A DNA stretch of 64,000 nucleotides, from NCBI GenBank assembly GCA_963800285.1, contig CAWDAL010000012.1, positions 136,790 to 200,789 of the forward strand, read 5' to 3'. Made by a program: the position numbers and the translations under genes. This DNA comes from DASUPK01 sp963800285. GTDB lineage: Bacteria > Actinomycetota > Thermoleophilia > Solirubrobacterales > 70-9. This document shows, piece after piece, positions 23,323 to 31,234 of the stretch. Under the pieces are notes generated by a model. The model was not told the DNA's origin. It did no database searches and saw only the letters and a list, made by a program, of their open reading frames with translations. The stretch's first letter is position 1, and every line of letters starts with the position of its first letter.

Positions 23323-24618
23323 ATGTCATCCGAATCATTCGCCGATCTCGGCGTGTCTAGCCCAGTCCTGGGCGCACTCGCCAAGCGCGGCATCTCAGAA
23401 CCATTTGCGGTGCAGAGACTTTGCATCGCCGACGTCCTCGCAGGTGAGGACGTCCTCGTCCAGTCACCGACTGGATCGGGCAAGACGCTCGCCTTCGGCA
23501 TCCCGATGGTCGAGCGCGTCCAGGCCGACTCTCGCCGCCCCGCGGTCCTCGTCCTGGCGCCCACGCGCGAGCTCGCGGAGCAGATCGTCGACGAGCTTCG
23601 CTCGATCGCGCAGTCCAGAGCCTTGAAGATCGCCCCCGTCTTCGGTGGGGTCGGAATCCCGGCGCAGGCGAAGAAGGCCGCGCAGGCTCACATCGTCGTG
23701 GCGACCCCCGGTCGCCTCGAGGACCTGCTGGAGCGCGGCGCCTTCAACCTCAAGCAGATCCAGCTCCTCGTCCTCGACGAGGCAGACCGGATGCTCGACA
23801 TGGGCTTCAAGCCCGCCGTCGACCGGATCGTCTCGAAGATGCCGCGCGATCGCCAGACGCTCTTCTTCTCGGCGACGCTCGAGGGAGCGGCCGGCAAGGT
23901 CGCCGCGTCCTACACCCAGAACGCGCGCCGGCACGTCCACGCGCCGAAGGTGGAGAAGGCGGCCACCGAGCACCGCTTCGTCCATTTGCCGCATGCCGAC
24001 AAGATCGACGCGCTGGTCGCCGAGCTCCGCCACACCGAACGAGGCCGCACGCTGGTCTTCGTCCGCACCAAGCGCGGGGCGGACCGGCTCGTCAAGAAGC
24101 TCGGCAACGCGAAGGTGAGGGCTGTCGCCATGCACGGCAACAAGTCCCAGAGCCAGCGCCGCCGCGCCCTCGCCGACTTCGAGAACGGCAAGATCGACAC
24201 CCTCGTCGCCACGGACGTCGCCTCCCGCGGGATCGACGTCGATGAGATCACGCACGTGATCAACTTCGACGCCCCTGAGGACCGCGACACCTACGTGCAC
24301 CGCACCGGCCGCACAGGCCGAGCGGGCGCCACGGGCGTCGCCGCCAGCTTCGTCCTTCCCGATCAGCATCACGAGATGCGCAAGATTGCGACGGACCTCG
24401 GCCTTCATCGCGAATTCAGCGAAGGCCCCGGATTCGAGCACGCCGCTCGCCAGCACTCCAGTAACGGATCAGCGAGCGGCAAGAGCTTCAACGGGAACGG
24501 ACGAGGCGGGCGCAAGCCGAGCCGGAACGGGAATGGGAACCGGGGGCCGAAGAGCTACAGCGCCCGTCCCTCCCGCAACGGCCGGTCGCGTCGCCGCCGC
24601 ACTCGGTCATCCGTCTAG
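23323..24618 (+). CDS. DEAD-box ATP-dependent RNA helicase
   Basis: The 431-aa protein has the canonical motifs in order: the Q-motif region (FADLGVSSPVLGALAKRGIS...), SPTGSGKT (I), APTRELAEQ (Ia), TPGR (Ib), LDEADRMLDMGF (II, DEAD), FFSATL (III), LVFVRTKRGADRL (IV), ATDVASRGIDV (V) and YVHRTGRTGRAG (VI). The C-terminal about 60 residues are Asn/Gly/Arg/Ser-rich (NGNG, SRNGRSRRRRTR), an RNA-binding tail common in cold-shock and ribosome-assembly helicases. AAGGAG lies about 10 nt before ATG 23323. The 160-nt leader may hold cold-responsive RNA structure. Confidence 0.96.
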   Translation: MSSESFADLGVSSPVLGALAKRGISEPFAVQRLCIADVLAGEDVLVQSPTGSGKTLAFGIPMVERVQADSRRPAVLVLAPTRELAEQIVDELRSIAQSRALKIAPVFGGVGIPAQAKKAAQAHIVVATPGRLEDLLERGAFNLKQIQLLVLDEADRMLDMGFKPAVDRIVSKMPRDRQTLFFSATLEGAAGKVAASYTQNARRHVHAPKVEKAATEHRFVHLPHADKIDALVAELRHTERGRTLVFVRTKRGADRLVKKLGNAKVRAVAMHGNKSQSQRRRALADFENGKIDTLVATDVASRGIDVDEITHVINFDAPEDRDTYVHRTGRTGRAGATGVAASFVLPDQHHEMRKIATDLGLHREFSEGPGFEHAARQHSSNGSASGKSFNGNGRGGRKPSRNGNGNRGPKSYSARPSRNGRSRRRRTRSSV

Positions 24619-24685
24619 TAGAGGGCGATCGACCCAATAATCGGGGGGTGTAAGCGCGGGCCAGGACCGATGTATGGCATAGCCC

Positions 24686-26170
24686 ATGCTCGATCCTGGC
24701 CAAACGCGCGAAGAACCTGCCACGACCAACGGCAATGGAACGGTGGCGTCCAACGGCAATGGGGGGACGCGCACTCTCCCCAAGCCCGCGCATCTGAATG
24801 ATGCGCTGCCGGTCGTCTCGGCGAACGGGAACGGATTCCCGGTCGCCGAGAAGCTTCCCGAGGATCACCGCCGCTTCTACCTCTCGCTCAAGCTCAAGCT
24901 GCTCTTCGTCGCGATGTGCAGCCTGGGCTGGGTCGCGTTCTCACTCTGGCTCGCGATCCCGTGGATCGAGGAGCTCGGCAAGTCGATCACCGTCCCGCTC
25001 GCCGCGGCGCTGATCGCCGGCATCGCGATCATCCCGGGCTATCTGAATGCCCACTTGATCTCCTCGCTGCTCTTCGACAAGGCGCCGAGGCTGCGCTTCG
25101 ACATCGAATTCCCGGCGATCACGCTGATCGTCGCCTGCTTCAACGAGGAGGACGTGATCGAGGAGACCCTCGACTACGCCGCGACGCAGGACTACCCGGG
25201 CGAGCTCCACATCCTGGTCGCCGACGATGGCTCCACGGACCGGACCGTCGAGCTGGCGAGCATCTGCGCCGAGATGGACGAGCGGATCTCGGTCCGCAGC
25301 TTCCCGCACGGCGGCAAGGCCAACACTCTGAACGCTGCGCTCGCCGAGGTCCACACCCCGCTGATGGCCACGGTCGACGCCGACACCCTTCTCATGCCCC
25401 AGGCTCTCAAGCGTTGCGTCGCGCGCCTCCAGGTCTCGCCGCCGACGACTGTTGCGGTCGCCGGCGCGGTCTTCGTCCGCAACTCCCGCGCGAACCTGCT
25501 CACCCAGGCGCAGGAGTGGGACTACTTCCTCGGCATCGCCTCGATCAAGCGCCAGCAGGGCCTCTTCCAGGGCACGCTGGTCGCGCAGGGCGCCTTCAGC
25601 GTCTACCGCACCGACCCCGTCAAGGAGGTCGGCGGCTGGCCGGACCGGATCGGCGAGGACATCGTCCTCACCTGGGCGATGATGCACAAGGGCGCCGGCG
25701 TCACCTACGAGAAGACCGCCGTCGCCTTCACCGACGCCCCCACGACCGCCAAGGCCTTCGCCAAGCAGCGCCGCCGCTGGGCCCGGGGCATGATCGAGGG
25801 CCTGCGCGAGTTCGGCCCCGCCCTGATCAAGGGCCGCCGCTCCTACGCCCACTCGATCTTCGTCGACTACATCTTCCCCTACGTCGACGTCGTCTACTCG
25901 ATCGCCTTTCCCGTGGGCATCATCCTCGCCCTCGGCTTCCAGAACTACGCGATCGTCGGCCCGCTCACGCTGCTCGTGTTGCCGCTCAACATGATCCTCA
26001 GCGGAATCATGTTCAAGCTCTCGCGCGACTCCTTCGAGGAGGTCGGCCTGAAGGTTCGCCGCAACATCAAGGGCTTCTTCAGCTACCTGCTGCTCTACCA
26101 GCTCTTCATGTCGCCGATCAGCGTCGTCGGCTACTTCCAAGAGCTGTTCCGCGCCAAGCGGAAGTGGTAG
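24686..26170 (+). CDS. processive family 2 glycosyltransferase (PgaC/BcsA/HasA-like)
   Basis: The 494-aa membrane protein has two N-terminal helices, a GT-A domain with ADDGS, VDADT (DxD), GEDIVLTW (GED general-base motif) and QRRRWARGM (Q-x-x-R-W), then about three C-terminal helices. This motif set defines processive beta-glycan synthases that polymerise and export a polysaccharide (poly-N-acetylglucosamine, cellulose or hyaluronan type). Which polymer is made cannot be read. The N-terminal about 50 residues are disordered and contain NGNG repeats like those ending the upstream helicase. No deacetylase or export partner is nearby. Confidence 0.9.
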   Translation: MLDPGQTREEPATTNGNGTVASNGNGGTRTLPKPAHLNDALPVVSANGNGFPVAEKLPEDHRRFYLSLKLKLLFVAMCSLGWVAFSLWLAIPWIEELGKSITVPLAAALIAGIAIIPGYLNAHLISSLLFDKAPRLRFDIEFPAITLIVACFNEEDVIEETLDYAATQDYPGELHILVADDGSTDRTVELASICAEMDERISVRSFPHGGKANTLNAALAEVHTPLMATVDADTLLMPQALKRCVARLQVSPPTTVAVAGAVFVRNSRANLLTQAQEWDYFLGIASIKRQQGLFQGTLVAQGAFSVYRTDPVKEVGGWPDRIGEDIVLTWAMMHKGAGVTYEKTAVAFTDAPTTAKAFAKQRRRWARGMIEGLREFGPALIKGRRSYAHSIFVDYIFPYVDVVYSIAFPVGIILALGFQNYAIVGPLTLLVLPLNMILSGIMFKLSRDSFEEVGLKVRRNIKGFFSYLLLYQLFMSPISVVGYFQELFRAKRKW

Positions 26171-26183
26171 CCACGCACCGGGC

Positions 26184-28040
26184 CTAGCGCCGGATGGCGA
26201 TCAGCTCGAGCACCTCGCCCGCGTGGCGCTTCAGGAAGGTGGGACCGACGCCGTGTATCTCGGAGAGGGCGTCGGCGTCGCGCGGCCGCGCGGCCGCGAT
26301 TCCCTCGAGGGTCCGGTTGTTCGCGACCGTATAGGCGGGCTTGCCGCGGGCGGCCCGCAGGCGCCAAGCGCGGAGCTCCGTGAGGAGCTCCTCGTCCTCA
26401 GTCGTGAGGGCGGCCTTGGCCACGGCCGGCTTCGGATTCCGGCGCTTTGCCTGCACCTCCACCTCCTCCGGCGAGGGCAGCCAGGAATCCGGGTCACAGA
26501 CGTCGCAGCAGCGACCCTCCGGTGCGCCGGGCGTGGAGTCGCCGAAGTGGTCGAGCAACCTGCGACGGCGGCAGCTCTCGCCGAAGCTGAACGACTCGAC
26601 CGCGCGGTACGCCCGCCACGAGCGGTCCCTGGCAGCCTTGCATGCGGCGCGCGCCGCGGCCATGTCGATCCGGTCGTTGAAGCGGAGCTGGAGGCGGCCT
26701 CCCGGGGCGGGCTCCACCTCGAAGGCGCCGGCTCGCTCGGCGATCGCCAGCTTGACCCGGTCCTCATCGAGGCGCGGGGCGTCGATGGTGAGGTTGCCCT
26801 CTGAGTCGGAGCCGGCCTTGAGCCGCTGTGCGTAGAGGGAGACGGATTCCGGCTCCACCTCTCGCATCTGGATGAAGCGAACGAGGCGGCCCAGGTCCGA
26901 GCGGCCGGCGAGGAGAGCGGCCCGGGCGGGGAGCCCATCGCGGCCGGCGCGGCCGGCCTCCTGGTAGTAGGCCTCGACGCTCGTCGGGATCGCCCAGTGC
27001 CAGACCGAGCGGACATTGGCCTTGTCCACCCCCATCCCGAACGCGTTGGTGGCCGTGATCACCTCGGCGTCGCCGGTCATGAAGCGGTGCTGGGCGGAGG
27101 CGCGTTCGTCGGGGTCCATGCCCGCGTGGTAGCCGGCGGCGCTCAGGCCGGCTTCGCGCAGGGACTGGGCGACCTCCTCGGTGTCCTTCCGGGTCCCGCA
27201 GTAGACGATCGCCGGGCGATTGGCCTCGTTACGAAGGCCGTGCAGGAGCATCGCCAGCTTGCGCGCCTTCGATCCCTTGCCCTCGAACCCGACGATGTCG
27301 AAGGAGAGGTTCGGCCGATCGAATCCCGCCCGAACCATCAGGGGGTCGCGGAGCCCGAGGCGCTCGGCGATCTCCCTCGAGACATCCTCCGTCGCCGTCG
27401 CCGTGCACGCCATCACGGTCGGCCGGCCGAGCCGTTCCAGCACCCTGGGCAGGCGCAGGTAGTCGGGACGGAAGTCGTGTCCCCACTCGGAAATGCAGTG
27501 CGCCTCGTCGACGGCAAGCAGGTCGACCTTGCGCCGGCCCACGGCGTCCATGAAGCCGGGGGAGGCGAATCGCTCGGGCGAGCAGTAGACGATCCGTGCC
27601 TGGCCGCCCCGAATCCGCGCCATTGCGTCGCGCGCGACCTCCTCCGGCAGGCCCGAGGCGATCATCACCGCCGGATGGCCGTCCCCGCTCAGCCGCCGCC
27701 ACTGATCGGCCATCAGTGCGATCAGCGGGCTGACCACGATCGTGAGCCGATCCGTCGCCAGCCCGGGCAGCTGGTAGCAGAGGCTCTTGCCGCCACCGGT
27801 GGGCATCACGACCAGCGAGTCCCGTCCCGCGAGCGCGGCCTCGACGGGCTCGCGCTGCCCGGGCCGGAATCCGCCATAGCCGAGGTGGGCCAAAAGCGCG
27901 TCGGGGTCGGCGGGGCCGTCGTAGGCGCGGACCGCCTGCGAGGGCTCTGACTCGACTCCCTCCAATCCGTGCAGCGCCGCCCTCGCCTCCTCCATCTCCG
28001 GAAAAGACGCCTGCGCCAGATTCTCGCCCCGCAAGGCCAC
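26184..28040 (-). CDS. recQ: ATP-dependent DNA helicase RecQ
   Basis: The 618-aa protein carries FRPGQREPVEAALAG (motif 0), MPTGGGKSLCYQLP (I), VDEAHCISEWGHDFRPDY (DEAH and RecQ aromatic loop), ACTATAT (III) and YYQEAGRAGRDG (VI). Next are the RQC zinc cysteines (GESCRRRRLLDHFGD ... CCDVCD) and a C-terminal HRDC domain (LTELRAWRLRAARG...GVGPTFLKRHAGEVLELI). It unwinds forked DNA in recombinational repair. GTG 28040 starts before the conserved region, and the first about 40 residues are variable. It is convergent with the glycosyltransferase gene. Confidence 0.96.
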   Translation of the reverse strand: MALRGENLAQASFPEMEEARAALHGLEGVESEPSQAVRAYDGPADPDALLAHLGYGGFRPGQREPVEAALAGRDSLVVMPTGGGKSLCYQLPGLATDRLTIVVSPLIALMADQWRRLSGDGHPAVMIASGLPEEVARDAMARIRGGQARIVYCSPERFASPGFMDAVGRRKVDLLAVDEAHCISEWGHDFRPDYLRLPRVLERLGRPTVMACTATATEDVSREIAERLGLRDPLMVRAGFDRPNLSFDIVGFEGKGSKARKLAMLLHGLRNEANRPAIVYCGTRKDTEEVAQSLREAGLSAAGYHAGMDPDERASAQHRFMTGDAEVITATNAFGMGVDKANVRSVWHWAIPTSVEAYYQEAGRAGRDGLPARAALLAGRSDLGRLVRFIQMREVEPESVSLYAQRLKAGSDSEGNLTIDAPRLDEDRVKLAIAERAGAFEVEPAPGGRLQLRFNDRIDMAAARAACKAARDRSWRAYRAVESFSFGESCRRRRLLDHFGDSTPGAPEGRCCDVCDPDSWLPSPEEVEVQAKRRNPKPAVAKAALTTEDEELLTELRAWRLRAARGKPAYTVANNRTLEGIAAARPRDADALSEIHGVGPTFLKRHAGEVLELIAIRR

Positions 28041-28131
28041 TCGCTCACGATGGCGCAGCGAGCGGTCGGATACGGAAGTACAGGCAGCTCGCTCCGTAGA
28101 AATCCCTCAGCGTGCGTGGGGGAATTGACCG

Positions 28132-28920
28132 ATGCGCGACGAACCGGCGCCTGTGAGTCTCACTCCCGTGCGCTTTTCACGACTGCTCATCCTGCTCGGC
28201 CTGATGGCCGGCGGCGCCGCGTCCCTGGCCTCGGCCGCCGACCACCAGGCCTCAACGGCAGCGACGCACTTCAAGGTGAGCTACTGCGACTTCCGCAACG
28301 ATCGGGGCTGCCCGGCCGCTCCCGCGACGAACACCTGTCACTTCAAGCGAAAGGCGCAGGATCGCCGCTGCACTCCCGGTGTTCTCAACCCCGCCGTCAC
28401 CCAGTCGACGATCAAGCGGACGATCTGCCGAACCGGATGGACGACCACGATCCGGCCGCCGTCCAGCTACACCGATCCCCTGAAGCTCCAGGAGCTGCGC
28501 GCCTATGGCGATGGCAGGAAGTCACCGTCCGGTTTTGAGCTGGACCATCTGATCTCCCTCGAGCTGGGCGGGGCCCCATCGGATCCGCGCAACCTCTGGC
28601 CCGAGTCGCACAAGAGCTCATACGACAAGGACGGGCTCGAGAACTCACTCCGAGCGAAGGTCTGCGCCGGAACGATCAGCCTCGCGAAGGCCCAGAAGCG
28701 CATCGTGAAGTGGCCGATGTTCGCCGATAGGGGAGGCCACGGTGGGGGCGGGGGGACCGGGGGCGGGTCCGGCGGTGGCTCACTGGACAAGAACTGCTCG
28801 GACTTCAGCACGCAGGCCGAGGCCCAGGCGTGGTTCAACGGCCACGGCGGGAGCGCCTCGAACGATGTCGCCGGGCTGGACGCCGATCACGACGGCGTCG
28901 CATGCGAGTCGCTGCCCTGA
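28132..28920 (+). CDS. secreted HNH-type nuclease with C-terminal Excalibur domain
   Basis: The 262-aa protein has a signal peptide (RLLILLGLMAGGAASLASA). A Cys-rich central part follows, with an HNH-like signature FELDHLISLELGGAPSDPRNLWPE around residues 140-165. Then come a Gly-rich linker and an Excalibur calcium-binding motif (NCSDFSTQAEAQAWF ... DADHDGVACESLP). It is therefore a probable exported, calcium-dependent nuclease. Cysteines in CDFRNDRGC and TCHFKRK may form disulfides. ATG 28132 is preceded by GGGGGAATTG. A GTG at 28168 directly before the hydrophobic core is an alternative start. Confidence 0.85.
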   Translation: MRDEPAPVSLTPVRFSRLLILLGLMAGGAASLASAADHQASTAATHFKVSYCDFRNDRGCPAAPATNTCHFKRKAQDRRCTPGVLNPAVTQSTIKRTICRTGWTTTIRPPSSYTDPLKLQELRAYGDGRKSPSGFELDHLISLELGGAPSDPRNLWPESHKSSYDKDGLENSLRAKVCAGTISLAKAQKRIVKWPMFADRGGHGGGGGTGGGSGGGSLDKNCSDFSTQAEAQAWFNGHGGSASNDVAGLDADHDGVACESLP

Positions 28921-28931
28921 TGGAGCAACAA

Positions 28932-28960
28932 GCGTGGGCCGGATCACCTCCGGCCCACGC
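28932..28960. terminator. 11-bp stem bidirectional terminator
   Basis: Perfect arms GCGTGGGCCGG (28932-28942) and CCGGCCCACGC (28950-28960) with a 7-nt loop, placed between convergent stops. Confidence 0.75.
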
Positions 28961-28967
28961 CTAACCG

Positions 28968-29354
28968 CTAGGCCAGTGCCTTGACCGCCGTCGCTGTGTC
29001 GCCGTAGAACTCGGCGTGCTCGATCTTGCCGTCGTCGACCCTGTAGAGCCAGATCGAATCGCCGGTGAGCTCGTTGCCGCTGTTCGTCTTGCCTACGCCC
29101 GAGACCGTGACCACCACGCGCCCGCCCTCGGCCTCGATGAACTCCTGCGGGTTCGGACTGAACTCCTCGAAGTTGGAGGCGAACTTGCCGATCATCTCCT
29201 TGAAGCCCTCCGGGCCGGTGTAGGTGCCGCCCCAGGGCAGGCTCTCGGGGACGACGATCTCGGCCGAGTCGCTCGTGGTCGCGGTCGCTGCGTCCATGTC
29301 GCCCTTGGCGAAGGCGTCCCAACCGTTCTTGACTGTGTCTGCATTTGCGCCCAT
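28968..29354 (-). CDS. SnoaL-like / NTF2-fold protein
   Basis: The 128-aa product has the NTF2-fold pattern of a SnoaL-like protein: VKNGWDAFAKGDMDAAT, EIVVPESLPWGGTYTGPEGFKEMIGKFA, then strands FIEAEGGRVVVTVSGVG, DSIWLYRVDDGKIEHAEFYGDTATAVKAL. These proteins are small ligand-binding or isomerase scaffolds. ATG 29354 was chosen because AAGGAG lies 7-8 nt upstream; an in-frame extension to 29387 lacks support. The gene is monocistronic between two gaps. The substrate is unknown. Confidence 0.88.
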   Translation of the reverse strand: MGANADTVKNGWDAFAKGDMDAATATTSDSAEIVVPESLPWGGTYTGPEGFKEMIGKFASNFEEFSPNPQEFIEAEGGRVVVTVSGVGKTNSGNELTGDSIWLYRVDDGKIEHAEFYGDTATAVKALA

Positions 29355-29545
29355 TGCTGTGCTCCTTGCGGATATAGGCGCTTCCACCGAGCCGGTGAGG
29401 TGACGCCCTTAGAGAGAGAACACCGGCCCTGCAGTCAAATCAGTAGTCCCCAACTCGCGCCTCGTGGCGCAGGTCGCGCCGTCGGTGGCAATCCGGTTGG
29501 GGGGTGAGCTTTCGGCCGCAGGGCCAGCCTCTATCGACAGTACTC

Positions 29546-29740
29546 CTATTGGGAGCCGCGAACGAGAATCGTGGCGATCACTCCGAGGAAGCCGACCATC
29601 TGCACAGAGATCATCGTGATCCAGGCCCGCGTCATCGTCTGACGGAGCTCGCGGATGTCGCCGTCGACGCGCTCGAAGCCGCTTCGCATCGACTGGGCCA
29701 GATCATCGAGTCGCTCGTCGGTCCAGGTTGCGCGGGGCAC
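29546..29740 (-). CDS. small coiled-coil protein with C-terminal membrane helix (64 aa)
   Basis: The product reads as a short amphipathic coil (TDERLDDLAQSMRSGFERVD and DIRELRQTMTR) followed by one hydrophobic helix (ITMISVQMVGFLGVIATILV). This is a common actinobacterial tail-anchored small-protein design. GTG 29740 was chosen. The same frame extends upstream to 29935, but that part is Pro/Arg-rich and overlaps the next gene, so it is not coding. Function unknown. Confidence 0.65.
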   Translation of the reverse strand: MPRATWTDERLDDLAQSMRSGFERVDGDIRELRQTMTRAWITMISVQMVGFLGVIATILVRGSQ

Positions 29741-29766
29741 CTCACCAGGGTAGATCGCGGGGCTCC

Positions 29767-30198
29767 TCAGCCACGAGCGGCGCGGATCCGCTCCACGACC
29801 GTCCGCGCCCGCCGCGAGATCCCGGCGGGCGTGTGGCGGAACGGGCGGCGCCGGCCACGGTGGTACGGGAAGCTCGAGCTCTCGCGCGGGCCGAGCGTCA
29901 GGTCGATCACGCGGCCGTCCGAATCGACGAGCCACCAGTGGCTCTTGCCCCGGCGCTTCAGCTGCATCGGCACCAGCCCGGCCTCGTAGCCGCCGGCCAG
30001 ATGGAAGTAGGCCTCTGCGGCGACGTAGGCGAAGCCGTCGAAGCGCCCGAAGCCGCTTCGGTATCCCTCCTGGGCGAGCTCGTCGGTGAGCGCGGCCTGG
30101 ACCTCTCGCTTGAGCTTGTCCGCGGGCGCCAGGACGACCTTCGAGTTGGACCGCCTGGCGCCCGCGGAGGACCTGCTCTTGGGACGGGAGGGACTCAC
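29767..30198 (-). CDS. uncharacterised basic protein with a WWLVD/GRVIDLT motif (143 aa)
   Basis: A Lys/Arg-rich, probably disordered N-terminus (PSRPKSRSSAGARRSNSK) is followed by a compact domain: YRSGFGRFDGFAYVAAEAYFHL, then GKSHWWLVDSDGRVIDLT and YHRGRRRPFRHTPAGISRRA. The S-H-W-W-L-V-D ... V-I-D-L-T pattern recalls small cysteine-protease-like or transglutaminase-like folds, but no Cys nucleophile is present, so no enzyme is claimed. It lies 26 nt upstream of the small coiled-coil gene on the same strand and may be cotranscribed. Confidence 0.6.
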   Translation of the reverse strand: MSPSRPKSRSSAGARRSNSKVVLAPADKLKREVQAALTDELAQEGYRSGFGRFDGFAYVAAEAYFHLAGGYEAGLVPMQLKRRGKSHWWLVDSDGRVIDLTLGPRESSSFPYHRGRRRPFRHTPAGISRRARTVVERIRAARG

Positions 30199-30239
30199 TG
30201 CCGCTCTGAGGAAGCGGCGGCGGAAGTTCTCCCCTCAGC

Positions 30240-30494
30240 TCATCGGGTCTGCGCCGAAAGCGGGTGGCCGTTCATCGGGCGGGTGTGCTGCTCGACCATC
30301 ACCCGGAACGCGTCCGTAGCCTTGGGACCCCAGAGGGCGGAGTAGCAGGGAGAGCAGAGAACCTCGCCGGCCGGCGTCTGGCGGCCGTTGGCGTAGACCT
30401 CGGTCAGGCATTGGGCGCAGTGCTGTCTCACCCTCGACTTATCGGCAAGTTGCGGGGAATTCGTGAGCTTCCGAACCATTTCGTCCAGCGGCAT
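30240..30494 (-). CDS. small zinc-ribbon protein
   Basis: The product contains two CxxC pairs (HCAQCLTEVYANGRQ ... GEVLCSPCYSALWG), a zinc ribbon, in 84 aa from ATG 30494 or 63 aa from GTG 30431. With ATG 30494, only 9 nt separate its start from the divergent gene at 30504, leaving no room for a promoter. The GTG start just before RQHCAQC is therefore plausible. No catalytic residues; role unknown. Confidence 0.6.
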   Translation of the reverse strand: MPLDEMVRKLTNSPQLADKSRVRQHCAQCLTEVYANGRQTPAGEVLCSPCYSALWGPKATDAFRVMVEQHTRPMNGHPLSAQTR

Positions 30495-30497
30495 ACT
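30492..30497 (+). promoter_or_regulatory. -10 box CATACT, leaderless promoter of the 30504 gene
   Basis: CATACT lies 6 nt before ATG 30504 and would overlap the 5' end of the divergent zinc-ribbon gene if that gene starts at 30494. Confidence 0.5.
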
Positions 30498-30503
30498 GCG
30501 CCC

Positions 30504-30902
30504 ATGGAAGAGGGATCGCTCGAGTGGTTCCAGTGGTTCTACGCCGGACGGCTCAACCGCCCCGGCGATATGGAGGAGCGATGGCACGAGGACCTGGTGG
30601 TCAACCAGGCCGAGGAGTTCCCGGACTCGGAGGGCACCTTTCACGGCTACGGGGGCCTCTCGGCGATGATCCGCGAGCTTCAGGAGTCCCTCGAGTACGT
30701 GACCTGGGAGCCGCTCGCGGTGGATTCGCTCGGCGATGACCGCTACCTGGTCACCGTGAGGACCGCCGGCAAGGGACGCGGCAGCGGCATCGAGCTCGAG
30801 GGCGACATCGGGCACATCGTCACCCTGCGCGAGGGCAGGGTGGCGCGCCTCGACACCTATTACAGGCTGGACGACGCACGCAAGGCCGCCGGCCTGGGCT
30901 GA
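30504..30902 (+). CDS. SnoaL-like / NTF2-fold protein
   Basis: The 132-aa protein shows the SnoaL-like arrangement: LEWFQWFYAGRLNRPGDMEERWHEDLVV, FHGYGGLSAMIRELQESLE, then beta strands YLVTVRTAGKGRGSGIELEG and HIVTLREGRVARLDTYYRLDDARKAAGL. It is the second NTF2-fold protein within 2 kb but is not closely similar to the one at 28968-29354. The start is the ATG 6 nt after CATACT. A ligand or isomerase substrate cannot be inferred. Confidence 0.87.
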   Translation: MEEGSLEWFQWFYAGRLNRPGDMEERWHEDLVVNQAEEFPDSEGTFHGYGGLSAMIRELQESLEYVTWEPLAVDSLGDDRYLVTVRTAGKGRGSGIELEGDIGHIVTLREGRVARLDTYYRLDDARKAAGLG

Positions 30903-30917
30903 GGTCCCGCCGGGCTC

Positions 30918-31121
30918 TCAGCCCGTCAGCCCGACGGTGCCACCCTCGCGCGCCGTCCGCCGAATACCGGCTCTCACCCGCCGCTCCCGGTCGGGATCGG
31001 GCCCGGGGAGCCGCGTGGTCCGCACGATCACCGCCGGGCGTCCCGGGTAGGTCGACTCGCTCACGTTCCGGATGGCGACGCCGTCCCAGGCGCCGGGCTC
31101 AGCTTGCTCGTCCTTGTGCAT
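30918..31121 (-). CDS. small protein of unknown function (67 aa)
   Basis: A hydrophilic Arg-rich product (MHKDEQAEPGAWDGVAIRNV ... GRPAVIVRTTRLPGPDPDRE). An AGGAGG lies about 10 nt before the ATG, which is the main argument that it is real. It is divergent from the aldo/keto reductase gene. No motif recognised. Confidence 0.5.
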   Translation of the reverse strand: MHKDEQAEPGAWDGVAIRNVSESTYPGRPAVIVRTTRLPGPDPDRERRVRAGIRRTAREGGTVGLTG

Positions 31122-31221
31122 CTCGGAGATCCCTCCTGGATTCCGTTGACTAACTCACCAGACCTATGCCCGGATCTCCAGCGCTTACTCCCGACCTCGA
31201 TTGCCGGCCGGGGACCTCGGG

Positions 31222-31227
31222 TAGGGT
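31222..31227 (+). promoter_or_regulatory. -10 box TAGGGT, leaderless promoter of the aldo/keto reductase
   Basis: TAGGGT lies 7 nt before ATG 31235. Confidence 0.55.
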
Positions 31228-31234
31228 GGCCCTC

